From Halobacillus litoralis (GTDB taxonomy: Bacteria; Bacillota; Bacilli; Bacillales; Halobacillaceae): 64,000 nucleotides of DNA. Below are positions 34,666 to 44,042 of this stretch, piece by piece. Under the pieces are notes generated by a model, which worked only from the letters and a program-made list of their open reading frames with translations, did no database searches and was not told the origin of the DNA. Both the position numbers and the translations under genes were made by a program. Positions within the stretch are counted from its first letter, which is position 1. Every line of letters begins with the position of its first letter. The DNA is taken from positions 744,001 to 808,000 of the forward strand of contig NZ_JAIVKN010000002.1 of NCBI RefSeq assembly GCF_020524025.1, in the 5' to 3' direction.

Positions 34666-34697
34666 AAATATAACACCTTTATGGAGGTCGATGTAAT

Positions 34698-36050
34698 ATG
34701 AATAAACAAAACCTTGTAGTTGTTGGTGGTGGAAGCACGTATACCATCGGAATGATCATGAGTCTTATTGCTGAAAAAGAACAATTTCCATTGAAAACGA
34801 TTACCTTTTACGATACAAATGCTGAGAGACAGGAAAAGATAGCAAAAGCGTCTGAAATTATCCTTAGAGAAAAGTATCCGGAACTTGAAAGTTTCCGTTA
34901 TACAACAGATAAGGAAGAAGCTCTTTCTAATGCGGATTTCGTTTTCGTACAAATTCGTACAGGCGGATTAGCCATGCGCGAACAGGATGAGCAGATTCCT
35001 TTGAATCACGGAGCTGTCGGACAAGAAACATGCGGTCCTGGCGGAATGGCTTACGGTCTTCGTTCTATTGGAGACATGATTGAACTTGTAAATGATATCA
35101 GGCACTATTCTCCGGATGCCTGGATCTTAAACTACACCAACCCGGCAGCCATTGTAGCGGAAGCCCTGCGCCGTGAATTCCCAGAAGATAAGAAGCTGTT
35201 AAACATCTGCGATATGCCTGCTGCAATTATGGTAAGTTACGCGGGAATTTTGGGAAGAGATGTATTTGACCTTGTACCAGAATACTTCGGTCTTAACCAC
35301 TTCGGATGGTTTACAAAGATCTTGGACAAACAAGGCAACGATCATACGGATACCATTAAGCGGGCCATTACAGAAGACGGATTTATTCCCGAAGATGCTG
35401 AAATAGCAAATGACCCTTCATGGATCAAGACCTTTAAACAAGTGGAGCAAATGGTAACAGACTTCCCAGAGTATCTGCCGAATACGTATCTACAATATTA
35501 TCTCTACCCGTCCCAAATGGTTGAAAAAGAGGATCCAGACAATACACGTGCTCGTCAAGTCATTAACGGAAGAGAAAAACGCGTCCACACGTTAGCAGAT
35601 CAGATCATTGCAGACAACACGACCGAAAATGTCGAGCTTGAAGTCGACATTCATGGAAGATATATGATTCGAGTGGCTGCTTCTATGGCCTACAACAATG
35701 GAGATATCTTTATCGTAATGGTCGAGAACAATGGCACGATTGCAAACCTGCCGGACGACGCGATGGTTGAAGTTCCATCTATGATTACAAATCGTGGACC
35801 TAAGCCATTCTCCGTTGGAACGATTTCTACCTTCTATAAGGGGTTAATTGAAGGTCAGCTGGCTTATGAAAAACTTGTCGTTGATGCTTATTATGAGAAC
35901 AGTTACGAGAAAGCCCTTCAAGCTCTAACCTTAAACCGTACAGTCATTGATGCCCCTCGTGCACGTAAGATTTTAGATGACATGATTGAAGCAAATCAGC
36001 AGTACTGGCCGGAACTTCACGCGAACAAACAAGCCGTAACTGCAAAATAG
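34698..36050 (+). CDS. glvA: 6-phospho-alpha-glucosidase, glycoside hydrolase family 4
   Basis: Splits 6'-phosphomaltose and related phospho-alpha-glucosides made by the PTS, through the NAD+- and Mn2+-dependent redox mechanism of family GH4. The 450 residues show the N-terminal nucleotide site VVVGGGSTYT, the QETCGPGGMAYGLRSIGD block, NYTNPAAIVAEALRREF, metal-binding Cys in NICDMPAA and His in YFGLNHFGWFT. It closely follows B. subtilis GlvA in length and motif order. A GGAGGT site precedes the ATG. A GC-rich hairpin separates it from glvC, so the two could be expressed at different levels. Confidence 0.93.
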   Translation: MNKQNLVVVGGGSTYTIGMIMSLIAEKEQFPLKTITFYDTNAERQEKIAKASEIILREKYPELESFRYTTDKEEALSNADFVFVQIRTGGLAMREQDEQIPLNHGAVGQETCGPGGMAYGLRSIGDMIELVNDIRHYSPDAWILNYTNPAAIVAEALRREFPEDKKLLNICDMPAAIMVSYAGILGRDVFDLVPEYFGLNHFGWFTKILDKQGNDHTDTIKRAITEDGFIPEDAEIANDPSWIKTFKQVEQMVTDFPEYLPNTYLQYYLYPSQMVEKEDPDNTRARQVINGREKRVHTLADQIIADNTTENVELEVDIHGRYMIRVAASMAYNNGDIFIVMVENNGTIANLPDDAMVEVPSMITNRGPKPFSVGTISTFYKGLIEGQLAYEKLVVDAYYENSYEKALQALTLNRTVIDAPRARKILDDMIEANQQYWPELHANKQAVTAK

Positions 36051-36056
36051 TCTTTG

Positions 36057-36080
36057 ACCCCCGGCCCATTCCGGGGGTTT
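36057..36080 (+). terminator. Intra-operon hairpin between glvA and glvC
   Basis: ACCCCCGG pairs with CCGGGGGT around a 6-base loop, followed by only TTTATC. With such a short U-run it is likely a partial terminator or an mRNA stability element. A cre-like AAGAAAGCGGTTACC lies just after it (36093-36107, two mismatches). Confidence 0.55.
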
Positions 36081-36126
36081 ATCAAAACAAACAAGAAAGC
36101 GGTTACCCATGAGGAGGATCTAACAA

Positions 36127-37695
36127 GTGAAGAAATACTTTGGAAGCTTACAGAAGTTTGGAAAGTCACTTATGGTTCCTGTCGCTCTCCTTCCTGCAGC
36201 CGGTATTCTACTGGGGCTGGGAGCTGCACTAACAGGACCACTCGCTGAAACACTCACTTTTTTACAAAATGATATCATCCAACTTATTGGAAACGGCATG
36301 TTAGATATCGGAATTAGTATATTTAATAACCTTGCTGTTATCTTTGCTATTGGTGTTGCTATTGGTTTGACCGGCGGATCAGGTATCGCTGCACTGGCCG
36401 CGCTATTAGGATATATCATTATGAATAAAACGATATCCTTCGCTCTTGATATTACCCCGGATATGGTTAGTGAGAGCGGAGAATATGGAATGGCGCTTGG
36501 AATTCCTACGCTGGAAACCGGTGTGCTCGGAGGAATTGTTGTCGGTCTCCTTGCTGTTTGGATCTACAATAAATTCCATGAATTTGATCCTCCGGAGGTT
36601 CTTGGATTCTTCGCAGGAGATCGTTCTGTAGGAATTGCGATGGTCTTTTCTTCTATTTTCCTGGCTATTGCTATGATGATTGTCTGGCCGCCAATTCAGG
36701 GTGGAATTAATGCAGTGGCCAATATCATTGCTAACGGTGCGACAAATCCGCTTTATATTGGTCTATATGGCTTCCTTGAGCGTGCTCTTATCCCAACAGG
36801 ACTGCACCATATATGGTATGCACCATTCCTTTGGACTTCTTTAGGTGGAACTACAGAAGTAGCCGGGGCGGCTGTTTCCGGTGACCAGTACATCTTTCTT
36901 GCTCAAATTGCAGAAGGCGTAGAAGTAACTGCGGGCCGTTTTATGGCTGGGAAGTTCCCTGTTATTATGTTCGGTTTATTAGGTGCTGCACTGGCTATGT
37001 ATCACAGAGCAGATAAAAAGAACCAACCCGTTGTTAAAGGCATGCTGATTGCTGCAGCAGGTACGGCTTTCTTAACAGGAATTACTGAGCCAATTGAGTT
37101 CACATTCCTATTTGTGGCTCCCCTGTTATTTGTATTCCATGCATTTTTAGCTGGAATCTCGTTTGCAGTTATGTATATGCTTGATGTCCATCTCGGCTGG
37201 GCTGGAGGCTCAGGTTTGATTGACTACATTTTAGTTAATGCTCTTCCGGGTACAGGAAACTGGTGGATGAACCTTGTTGCAGGGGCTGTCTTCTTTGTCA
37301 TTTACTATTTCTCCTTCTCGTTTGCCATTAAGAAGTGGGATTTAGCGACACCTGGACGCGGTGGACAAGAAAATAAACTATTTAAACGTGAAGATTTTAA
37401 TGAACAGAAGAACGAGAAGAAAAAAGGTGGAAAATCCACACAGACGAAAGAAACGGCTGCTGCCATCATGGAAGCTCTTGGCGGTGAAGATAACTTAAAA
37501 CATGTCGATGCCTGCTTCACACGATTGAGAGTCGAAGTTGGAGAAGTAAGTCAGATCAATGAAGATCGATTGAAGGAATTAGGGGCAGCGGGCGTTGTCA
37601 AAGTCGATCATAATATCCAGGCAATCTTCGGTGGACGTTCTGACCTTTATAAGAATGAAATCAACCGGATCATTAAAGAATCCAACGCTTCTTAA
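36127..37695 (+). CDS. glvC: Alpha-glucoside-specific PTS permease EIICB
   Basis: Imports and phosphorylates maltose-type alpha-glucosides. Residues 1-~410 are the membrane EIIC domain of the glucose/glucoside superfamily, with GFLERALIPTGLHHIWYAPFLWTSLGG and GITEPIEFTFLFVAPLLFVFHA. A basic linker (~415-440) leads to the EIIB domain with phospho-acceptor Cys463 in VDACFTRLRVEV. No EIIA domain is fused, so an EIIA from another glucose-type PTS protein must serve it, as in B. subtilis. The start is GTG at 36127 behind GAGGAGG. Confidence 0.93.
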   Translation: MKKYFGSLQKFGKSLMVPVALLPAAGILLGLGAALTGPLAETLTFLQNDIIQLIGNGMLDIGISIFNNLAVIFAIGVAIGLTGGSGIAALAALLGYIIMNKTISFALDITPDMVSESGEYGMALGIPTLETGVLGGIVVGLLAVWIYNKFHEFDPPEVLGFFAGDRSVGIAMVFSSIFLAIAMMIVWPPIQGGINAVANIIANGATNPLYIGLYGFLERALIPTGLHHIWYAPFLWTSLGGTTEVAGAAVSGDQYIFLAQIAEGVEVTAGRFMAGKFPVIMFGLLGAALAMYHRADKKNQPVVKGMLIAAAGTAFLTGITEPIEFTFLFVAPLLFVFHAFLAGISFAVMYMLDVHLGWAGGSGLIDYILVNALPGTGNWWMNLVAGAVFFVIYYFSFSFAIKKWDLATPGRGGQENKLFKREDFNEQKNEKKKGGKSTQTKETAAAIMEALGGEDNLKHVDACFTRLRVEVGEVSQINEDRLKELGAAGVVKVDHNIQAIFGGRSDLYKNEINRIIKESNAS

Positions 37696-37722
37696 CATGG
37701 AGTGTTAAAACGTAATAAAAAC

Positions 37723-37762
37723 ATATAAAAAAGCTCAGAGTTTCTCTGAGCTTTTTTATATG
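37723..37762 (+). terminator. Terminator of the glv operon
   Basis: ATATAAAAAAGCTCAGAG pairs with CTCTGAGCTTTTTTATAT around a 3-base loop. Confidence 0.92.
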
Positions 37763-37868
37763 GGGAAAATACCCACCTCCCTGCCTTTCCTCACATAAGT
37801 GAGAAATGCATGATATTCCGTTCTATAAGAAATTCTCAGACCGGTCTGTTGTGGGAACATTTACTCTA

Positions 37869-38534
37869 TCACATCCAGCCAGATTCTTTGAAGATCATCA
37901 GCCCCTGCCAGCCAAATTTCAATCCGTAATAAATTAACACGAGAGCTGCTGCATTCTGTACCCATTTCAGCACGGATAGTTTCATAAGGTATCTGCCAAA
38001 ATGAACGAAGAAAGCAAGGTTCATATTCCATAGACCAATCCCGATAAAAACCATTGAACTAATTAAAAAAGACCGGAAAATATTCTCCTGCTGTAAAGCC
38101 CCACTAAGGACCGATCCATAAATACTTACCCAAAAGAGGATATTCATCGGATTGGTACATGCAATAACAGCCCCCTTCAAATAAGACGTGAGAGGAACGC
38201 CCCTTTGTTTTGTCCGCGCTTCTTCCACCGCAATCTCTGTGGATACCCTGCTCCATAAACTTGCTAAGCCTGAATGAACGAGTACAACACACCCCGTTAG
38301 CATGAGAACTACCTGCACCCACGTCCACGCTAAAATTGTCCCCAGTCCAAAGAACATAGCTCCCATCAAGAGAAGATCCGAAGACATGCCTCCTAAGCCT
38401 ACACAAAGAGCCGGCCAAAACCCATAGGTAAGCCCCCTCCTCATTATTTCTACATTAATGGGTCCAACCGGCGCTGCAATGGATAACCCCAGGACAACCG
38501 AACTGACGATAAGCGTAATCATAAGCTTCCCCAT
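37869..38534 (-). CDS. LysE-family amino acid exporter
   Basis: A 221-residue membrane protein with about six helices of the LysE/RhtB type. The N-terminal VLGLSIAAPVGPINVEIMRRGLTYGFWPALCVGLGG carries the family's hallmark AxPGPx-like loop (here APVGPIN). The second half repeats the pattern at AVIACTNPMNILFWVSIYG. It probably exports an amino acid or related small solute; the substrate cannot be told. ATG at 38534 and at 38522 are both possible starts. Confidence 0.85.
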   Translation of the reverse strand: MGKLMITLIVSSVVLGLSIAAPVGPINVEIMRRGLTYGFWPALCVGLGGMSSDLLLMGAMFFGLGTILAWTWVQVVLMLTGCVVLVHSGLASLWSRVSTEIAVEEARTKQRGVPLTSYLKGAVIACTNPMNILFWVSIYGSVLSGALQQENIFRSFLISSMVFIGIGLWNMNLAFFVHFGRYLMKLSVLKWVQNAAALVLIYYGLKFGWQGLMIFKESGWM

Positions 38535-38712
38535 TTCTCTTTTCGCTCTTTTTCAGTCCATTGATTCGTAGTTATAAACAGTGCCCGCTATGTTGAAGAA
38601 TTATAGTAACGTGACCATCCACAACAAATTTCTACGCTTGAGTCTGCCTAAAAAGATTCTTATGTATGGGACCTCAAAAATCTACTAATCCACCTATTCC
38701 ATTAAGAGATAT

Positions 38713-38741
38713 GAAGAGAGACGAGTACTCGTCCCTCTTTA
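38713..38741 (-). terminator. Possible terminator of the cupredoxin gene
   Basis: AAGAG-GACGAG pairs with CTCGTC-CTCTT around TA, with one mismatch. It lies directly after the minus-strand stop at 38744 but has only a weak U-run. Confidence 0.5.
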
Positions 38742-38743
38742 GG

Positions 38744-39199
38744 TCAGTCAACAACAATATAAGCGATCATCGGACCATCTGAGGCAATTTCTGAATGCGT
38801 GGTACAAATCATTCGATAAATTCCCTCTTCTTTAAATTGAAGATCCAATACTGTCTCCTTGCCTTGTTCTACTACACCTTTTATATCCGTCCCCTCGATA
38901 TAAAACGGATGTTCTTTTCCATTCACACCATAAATACTTAATTTTACCGGCTCATCCTTATCTACAAATATCGTTCCAGGATCCCAGCGGTACGCCTCAA
39001 TTTCCTTACCATCCGCAGTTTCTGCTTTAAATTCTCCTGTCACTAATTGAATAAGCCGCGGTTCACCATTCACGGGGGCCGTCGAAGTGGCAACCGCTCC
39101 TTTCCAAAAGAAACTCCCAATATAGTAGGCTGCAAATGCAATGATGATTGCCCCGATAATCAGCCCCATTTTCCGAGCAGAAAGAATCCATGCATCCAA
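38744..39199 (-). CDS. Membrane-anchored cupredoxin-like protein
   Basis: A 151-residue protein with one N-terminal membrane helix (MGLIIGAIIIAFAAYYIGSFF) and an outside cupredoxin domain. A plausible type-1 copper site is present: His in VNGKEHPFYIEG, then Cys-His-Met spacing in YRMICTTHSEIASDGPM. The CTTHSE segment also resembles the last motif of the CuA domain of oxidase subunit II, but the second Cys is missing. It likely carries electrons or copper at the outer membrane face. It is not clearly in an operon with its neighbours. Confidence 0.75.
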   Translation of the reverse strand: MDAWILSARKMGLIIGAIIIAFAAYYIGSFFWKGAVATSTAPVNGEPRLIQLVTGEFKAETADGKEIEAYRWDPGTIFVDKDEPVKLSIYGVNGKEHPFYIEGTDIKGVVEQGKETVLDLQFKEEGIYRMICTTHSEIASDGPMIAYIVVD

Positions 39200-39559
39200 A
39201 CATATCCCTCCTCTGGTTTGTTACTCATGTATATGCACAAAGGGGAGGTGAACTTGTCTAATTTTTTTAGATTGTCTTTGTGACTGGCTGATCATGAGGC
39301 TGGGATTCACACGGTACAAATCATTCTTGAAAGGTCTTACAAACGACAAAAAAGCAGCCATCACCGGCTGCTTTTCTATTGACTCTATGACATCTTTCTG
39401 TTGATTTCATATAAGCCCACTTACCCTGAATATTTTATTTAGACATGCTTACAGCGTGTTAGAGCCTTTTCTGGAAGAACCTTACTAGAAAATCAGGAAA
39501 TCAAACCTTCCTGAAGGTCCTTGTGTGGTTTCCTTTGAAGAATCACCAGAGCCTTTCTA
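39200..39559. other. Intergenic stretch with one terminator
   Basis: The stretch holds AAAAAGCAGCC/GGCTGCTTTT (39348-39375), a clear hairpin that most likely ends the downstream haloperoxidase-like transcript about 185 bases past its stop. The rest contains the promoter region of the cupredoxin gene. I see no gene here. Confidence 0.6.
39348..39376 (-). terminator. Terminator of the haloperoxidase-like gene
   Basis: AAAAAGCAGCC pairs with GGCTGCTTTT around ATCACC, with T-tracts on both sides. Confidence 0.85.
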
Positions 39560-40462
39560 TTAATAAAACAGTTTCGGATCCAGCCACGCGTCATAATCTG
39601 ATGAATCTTCGTCGTGGTCATTGATCAATAAAGATCCGCATGTTTGGTTAAAGTCAAAAGGAATGGCCTGCTGCTCATAGTCAGCTGGATGCAGATCTGC
39701 ATTTTTGTAAACGGAAAATGGTAGATCCAAGCGTGATCCGCGTACCCTGTCTTTACTCAACTCGTCGACTACAATCTGGCCGATCTGCCGGCCAAGTCGA
39801 AGTCCCTCGTCGTTATCAACTGGATAATGCACCCCTGCATACAGGCGTGACTTTGCACACTCTTCAGCTAGGCTGCGGATTTTTCTTCTTTCAGCCGGGA
39901 AAAAGTAGCTTAAAATTACCTCAGCAGCACCTGAGATTGTTGCATGACCTGAAGGGTATGATGGATGCACAGGTGTACATATAACGGTAGCCAGTTTAGG
40001 ATCTATCTGGTTCGGCCTTGGAACAAGCCACTTATACTTCAAATACCAGCAGACTACAAAAGCATCGTTCATTCCGCTGAATAAAGCCCCTAACATTCTC
40101 GCAGCACGAGGGGCTTCTACTCCATACGTATCAATCAAGCGATCGGCAATCGGGGACCATTGTTTAGAAGCAGCCCCCTCTCCCCAATACTTCGCTATTT
40201 TAATTTGTTCTTCAGACAGGTGTTGAAGTGTGTTCTTCACCTGCTGTAGTTCTTCCTGCCAGTTAATGGATTCAGGATTCCTGATGGCTAAACGAATCGG
40301 GCTTCCATCTTTCTTTTTAAACCCATAACGACGACTATGTTCAATAAAATACGTTTTCCATTGACCTGCTTCCACCTCTACAGCTGAATCCAGTGCAGGA
40401 GCACGCTCTTCACCAGCGTAAGGAAGCTCCGTCCATAATGGGTAGTTTTGATTTCGGGACAT
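39560..40462 (-). CDS. Vanadium haloperoxidase-related / PAP2-superfamily enzyme
   Basis: A 300-residue soluble-looking protein with the three-part acid phosphatase/haloperoxidase signature: KYKWLVPRP (KX6RP), YPSGHATISGA (PSGH) and SRLYAGVHYPVDND (SRX5HX3D). These residues hold phosphate in PAP2 phosphatases or vanadate in haloperoxidases. The N-terminal helical half, long compared with membrane PAP2 enzymes and lacking membrane helices, places it with the vanadium-dependent haloperoxidase-like group. No signal peptide is seen. Which activity it has cannot be decided from sequence. Confidence 0.8.
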   Translation of the reverse strand: MSRNQNYPLWTELPYAGEERAPALDSAVEVEAGQWKTYFIEHSRRYGFKKKDGSPIRLAIRNPESINWQEELQQVKNTLQHLSEEQIKIAKYWGEGAASKQWSPIADRLIDTYGVEAPRAARMLGALFSGMNDAFVVCWYLKYKWLVPRPNQIDPKLATVICTPVHPSYPSGHATISGAAEVILSYFFPAERRKIRSLAEECAKSRLYAGVHYPVDNDEGLRLGRQIGQIVVDELSKDRVRGSRLDLPFSVYKNADLHPADYEQQAIPFDFNQTCGSLLINDHDEDSSDYDAWLDPKLFY

Positions 40463-40527
40463 TTGTCTCTCCCCCTTTTATTACCTACCATATGTTACAA
40501 GCATCCCCGTGGTGTACGTACGATGGA

Positions 40528-42336
40528 TTATCCCTGCTGTTTTATCCGAGCATCGTTTGACTGTGCATGAATGAATGCCGCATATTTCCCTCCTCTTCTC
40601 ATTAGAACCGTATGATCTCCCCTTTCCATAATCCGTCCACCCTCCAATACGAGGATAATATCTGCTGAACGGATCGTATGGAGGCGGTGGGCGATGACAA
40701 AACTGGTCCGGCCTTTCATCAATGCAGTGAGTCCCTCATTAATCCTCATTTCAGTAACCGTATCAATACTGCTTGTAGCTTCATCTAATATCAGTAATGC
40801 TGGATCAGCTATCATCGCTCTCGCAATGGATATAAGTTGTCGTTGACCGTGACTTATACCTTTCCCGTCAGAATCCAATACCGTATCATATCCGTCTGGA
40901 AGGAAAGTGATAAAGTCGTGGGCCCGGGCAGCCTTAGCAGCTTGTTCTACTTCTGCATCGGTAGCATTCAAGCGGCCATACCGGATATTTTCCCTTATGG
41001 TTGTATGAAACAACGTTGCGTCTTGGAGAACCACTCCCATATGGCTTCTCAAGCTTTCCCTGGTTACGTTTTTCAAATCTACACCGTCTAATAAAATTGA
41101 ACCTTCATCAGGATCATAGAAACGTGCCAATAAAGAAATAATGGTCGATTTACCAGCACCTGTCGGCCCTACAAGAGCAACCGTTTGACCAGGCTCAGCA
41201 TGAAAGTTTATTTTTGATAAGATCTTCCTGTCTTCTTCATAAGAAAAGTCCACATTTTGAAAAGTAACCTCTCCTTTAATCCTTTGTATATCCATTGAAT
41301 CATAATCATTCTTCTTTTCTACATCCTCATCCAATATTTGAAAAACCCTCTCTGCTCCAGCCACAGCAGATAAAATCATATTGAATTGATTCGCTAAATC
41401 ATTTAATGGCCGTGTGAATTGGCGGGAATAGGTTGTAAAGGTTACGATCATACCAATCGTTAGATATCCATGAAGGGCCAAAATTCCTCCAGCCCCGACA
41501 ATGATGGCAAAACTTATATTATTCAACAGATTCATGAGCTTGGGTATGAAACCTGTATAAACTTGAGCATAGTACCCTGAATGTTTAAGTGCACGATTTT
41601 TTTCTTCAAATTCTCGAATGACCCGGTGTTCTTTGGAGAACATTCGAATAATCGACTGACCGGAAAACATTTCTTCCACATACCCATTTAATACTCCCAA
41701 ATTGCGCTGCTGTTGTTTAAAATACGTGCCGGTGCGCTTTGTAATCCATTTCATTCCCCCATACATCATAGGAATAATCGTTAAGGTTAGAAGCGTTAAC
41801 AGCGGGCTGATCCAAAGCATAAAACCGATCGTCCCTAGGATAGTCAATACACTAGTAACAAATTGAACAATGGCGGAATTTAAAGTTCGGCTGATATTTT
41901 CGATGTCGTTGGTTAATCTGCTCATTAACTCCCCCTGCTGTATTTTTTGAAAAAATGGTAAGGGCAGAAGCTGAACATGTCTAAAAAGATGGGAACGGAT
42001 TGCCTGAACGGTACTTTGAGCCATTCCGATCATCCAATAATTCTGCAGCCATAGAAAGAGAGAATGGAGCAAATAGATGGCGAAAAGAAGTATGAAACTT
42101 TTTAAAAGCCGGCGCGCTGAAGGATCACCCAGGACAAGGTCAACGGTTTGTCCTAATATATAGGGGCCGAGTAAAGAAAGTGATGAACTAACTACAATAG
42201 CTGAAAGAACCAGGATGAATGTCAACTTTTTGTCGGACATATACTGCCAAAGTCTTTTCATAGTAGGACGAATATGGTCTATTTTCTTATGCTTCAGTGA
42301 CATTCCACTCGTGCTTGTATAATCCCGCCGGCTCAT
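40528..42336 (-). CDS. yfiC: Heterodimeric ABC exporter subunit, YfiC-like
   Basis: A 602-residue half-transporter: six membrane helices (~35-330), then an ATPase domain. It has Walker A GPTGAGKS, a substituted signature GISHGQRQ (family norm LSGGQ), Walker B LLILDEATSSID with the catalytic Glu, and the H-loop His in SFVIAHRLHT. Paired with the 569-residue partner, its own Walker A/B and the partner's intact SGGQ make the active ATP site. Drug or lipid export is likely. It overlaps its partner by four bases. The length and order match B. subtilis YfiB-YfiC. Confidence 0.88.
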   Translation of the reverse strand: MSRRDYTSTSGMSLKHKKIDHIRPTMKRLWQYMSDKKLTFILVLSAIVVSSSLSLLGPYILGQTVDLVLGDPSARRLLKSFILLFAIYLLHSLFLWLQNYWMIGMAQSTVQAIRSHLFRHVQLLPLPFFQKIQQGELMSRLTNDIENISRTLNSAIVQFVTSVLTILGTIGFMLWISPLLTLLTLTIIPMMYGGMKWITKRTGTYFKQQQRNLGVLNGYVEEMFSGQSIIRMFSKEHRVIREFEEKNRALKHSGYYAQVYTGFIPKLMNLLNNISFAIIVGAGGILALHGYLTIGMIVTFTTYSRQFTRPLNDLANQFNMILSAVAGAERVFQILDEDVEKKNDYDSMDIQRIKGEVTFQNVDFSYEEDRKILSKINFHAEPGQTVALVGPTGAGKSTIISLLARFYDPDEGSILLDGVDLKNVTRESLRSHMGVVLQDATLFHTTIRENIRYGRLNATDAEVEQAAKAARAHDFITFLPDGYDTVLDSDGKGISHGQRQLISIARAMIADPALLILDEATSSIDTVTEMRINEGLTALMKGRTSFVIAHRLHTIRSADIILVLEGGRIMERGDHTVLMRRGGKYAAFIHAQSNDARIKQQG

Positions 42337-44042
42337 GGCATCACCTTTTCCTTTTGGGATTGATAGATTTCACGATAGTGCGCACTATCGTTTAATAGTT
42401 CTTCGTGAGTTCCCTGGGCTGCAATAGACCCCTGATGAAGCAGAAGTATTAAATCTGCACGTTCCAATGAACTAATTTTTTGGGCAACAATGAAGACCGT
42501 ACATGGTTGATCATCCAATGTCGAAAGCAGCCGTTTCTCTGTATGAGCATCTAAAGCACTTGTACTATCATCTAAAATCAGGATGCGGGGCTCACGGATG
42601 AAAGCTCTCGCAATGGACAGCCTTTGTTTCTGTCCCCCGGAAAACACGACTCCTTTCTGCCCGATCTGTGTTTCATAACCTTTTGGTAAAGAGGTAATAA
42701 AGTCATGGATCTGCGCTTTTTTGGCAGCTTCGATTACATCTGAAAACGAAGCCCCCTCCTTCCCCCATTCAATATTCTCACGCACCGTTCCAGAAAAAAG
42801 GTGGGCTTCCTGTGGAACAAGGCCGATCTGATTTCTAAGGTGGTGGACCGGGATTTCCTCTACCGGAATTCCATCTACAAACAGCTCACCGGAGAGTTCC
42901 TCATACAGCCTGGGGATCAAATAAAGCAAGGAGCTCTTCCCTGAACCCGTTTCCCCTATAATTCCTACAGTTTTACCAGCGTCAATCTTAAATGAGAGAT
43001 TGTGAAGTACCTTCCGGCCTGCTCTTTCAAAAGAAACATTCGAAAACCTGACTTTCCCTTTAATAGTAACTTTTTCAGAATTCGACTCTTCTGGTTGTAC
43101 TACCTCCTGATTTAATACTCCTTCTATACGATTGGCAGATGCATACCCGCGGGAAACAATCATAACCAAAAAGGTAAACACGGAGAACGTAAACATTATC
43201 CTGGTCGCATAATTGATAACCGCTACAAGCTCCCCCGCTTCTACTGCACCCAGATTAAGAAACCGATTCCCTAAGAACAGAAGGAGCATAATGACCATAT
43301 TCATCCCTAACATAACCGTAGGCATAGCCATCTCCATTAACCATAAAGCCCTCTTATTTTCTTCAACGAGAGATCGATTAACACCATTGAAACGCTGTTC
43401 TTCAAAAGTCTCTCGATTAAACCCTTTAATAAGACGGATTCCTGTTAAACTTTCTCTAATTTTGGTATTCAAACGATCAAGTTTGTGTTGAACTTTTCGA
43501 AAAGCCCGCACACCTCTTGTTAAGATAAAAAATAGAAACAATAAAAAAACAGGCACACTAACAAGAAGTACGAGAGCCAGCTGCTGGTTCAAAGTAAACA
43601 CCATGGCGAGTGCAAAAATAACAAACAAAGGGGCTCTAAGACCGATTCTTACAAACATAAAAAGTAAGCTCTGCACCTGCATCACGTCATTCGTCATCCG
43701 TGTAACTAAGCTCGGGGTCGGCACCTGCTGAAAATTGTCATCAGAAAAGTACTGCACTTGTTGAAACAAATCCATACGCAGGTCAAACCCTGTCCCCTGA
43801 CTTAGATGAGCAGCAAAGAATGAATTCGTCACCCCTGCAGAGAAAGCAAGCAAAGATAGAGCTAAGAGAACTCCTCCCCAGACAAATACAGCAGAGAAGT
43901 TTTCATCAAGGATACCGTTATCGATAATCTTCGCCATCAAGATCGGCTGAGATAATTCGATTACAAGCTCAATAAGCATGAGAAATACAGCTATAAAGGC
44001 GGACCGTTTATAGGGAAAAGTATAAGAGAAAATACGCCGCAT
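42333..44042 (-). CDS. yfiB: Heterodimeric ABC exporter subunit, YfiB-like
   Basis: A 569-residue half-transporter, first gene of the pair. Six membrane helices precede the ATPase domain: Walker A GETGSGKS, signature FSGGQKQR, Walker B LILDDSTSALD, where Asp replaces the catalytic Glu, and Gln replaces the H-loop His (TVFIVAQKISSLE). So its own ATP site is the degenerate one, as is common in heterodimeric multidrug exporters. The ribosome site GGAGGAATT precedes the ATG. An AAGTGAC...GTCACTT inverted repeat lies in its promoter region (44079-44111). Confidence 0.88.
   Translation of the reverse strand: MRRIFSYTFPYKRSAFIAVFLMLIELVIELSQPILMAKIIDNGILDENFSAVFVWGGVLLALSLLAFSAGVTNSFFAAHLSQGTGFDLRMDLFQQVQYFSDDNFQQVPTPSLVTRMTNDVMQVQSLLFMFVRIGLRAPLFVIFALAMVFTLNQQLALVLLVSVPVFLLFLFFILTRGVRAFRKVQHKLDRLNTKIRESLTGIRLIKGFNRETFEEQRFNGVNRSLVEENKRALWLMEMAMPTVMLGMNMVIMLLLFLGNRFLNLGAVEAGELVAVINYATRIMFTFSVFTFLVMIVSRGYASANRIEGVLNQEVVQPEESNSEKVTIKGKVRFSNVSFERAGRKVLHNLSFKIDAGKTVGIIGETGSGKSSLLYLIPRLYEELSGELFVDGIPVEEIPVHHLRNQIGLVPQEAHLFSGTVRENIEWGKEGASFSDVIEAAKKAQIHDFITSLPKGYETQIGQKGVVFSGGQKQRLSIARAFIREPRILILDDSTSALDAHTEKRLLSTLDDQPCTVFIVAQKISSLERADLILLLHQGSIAAQGTHEELLNDSAHYREIYQSQKEKVMP

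Noticed and set aside
39226-39283. Very short TTG frame behind GGGGAGGTG near 39.25 kb
   Set aside because: Only about nine codons, with no gene downstream on that strand. The ribosome-site match is probably chance.
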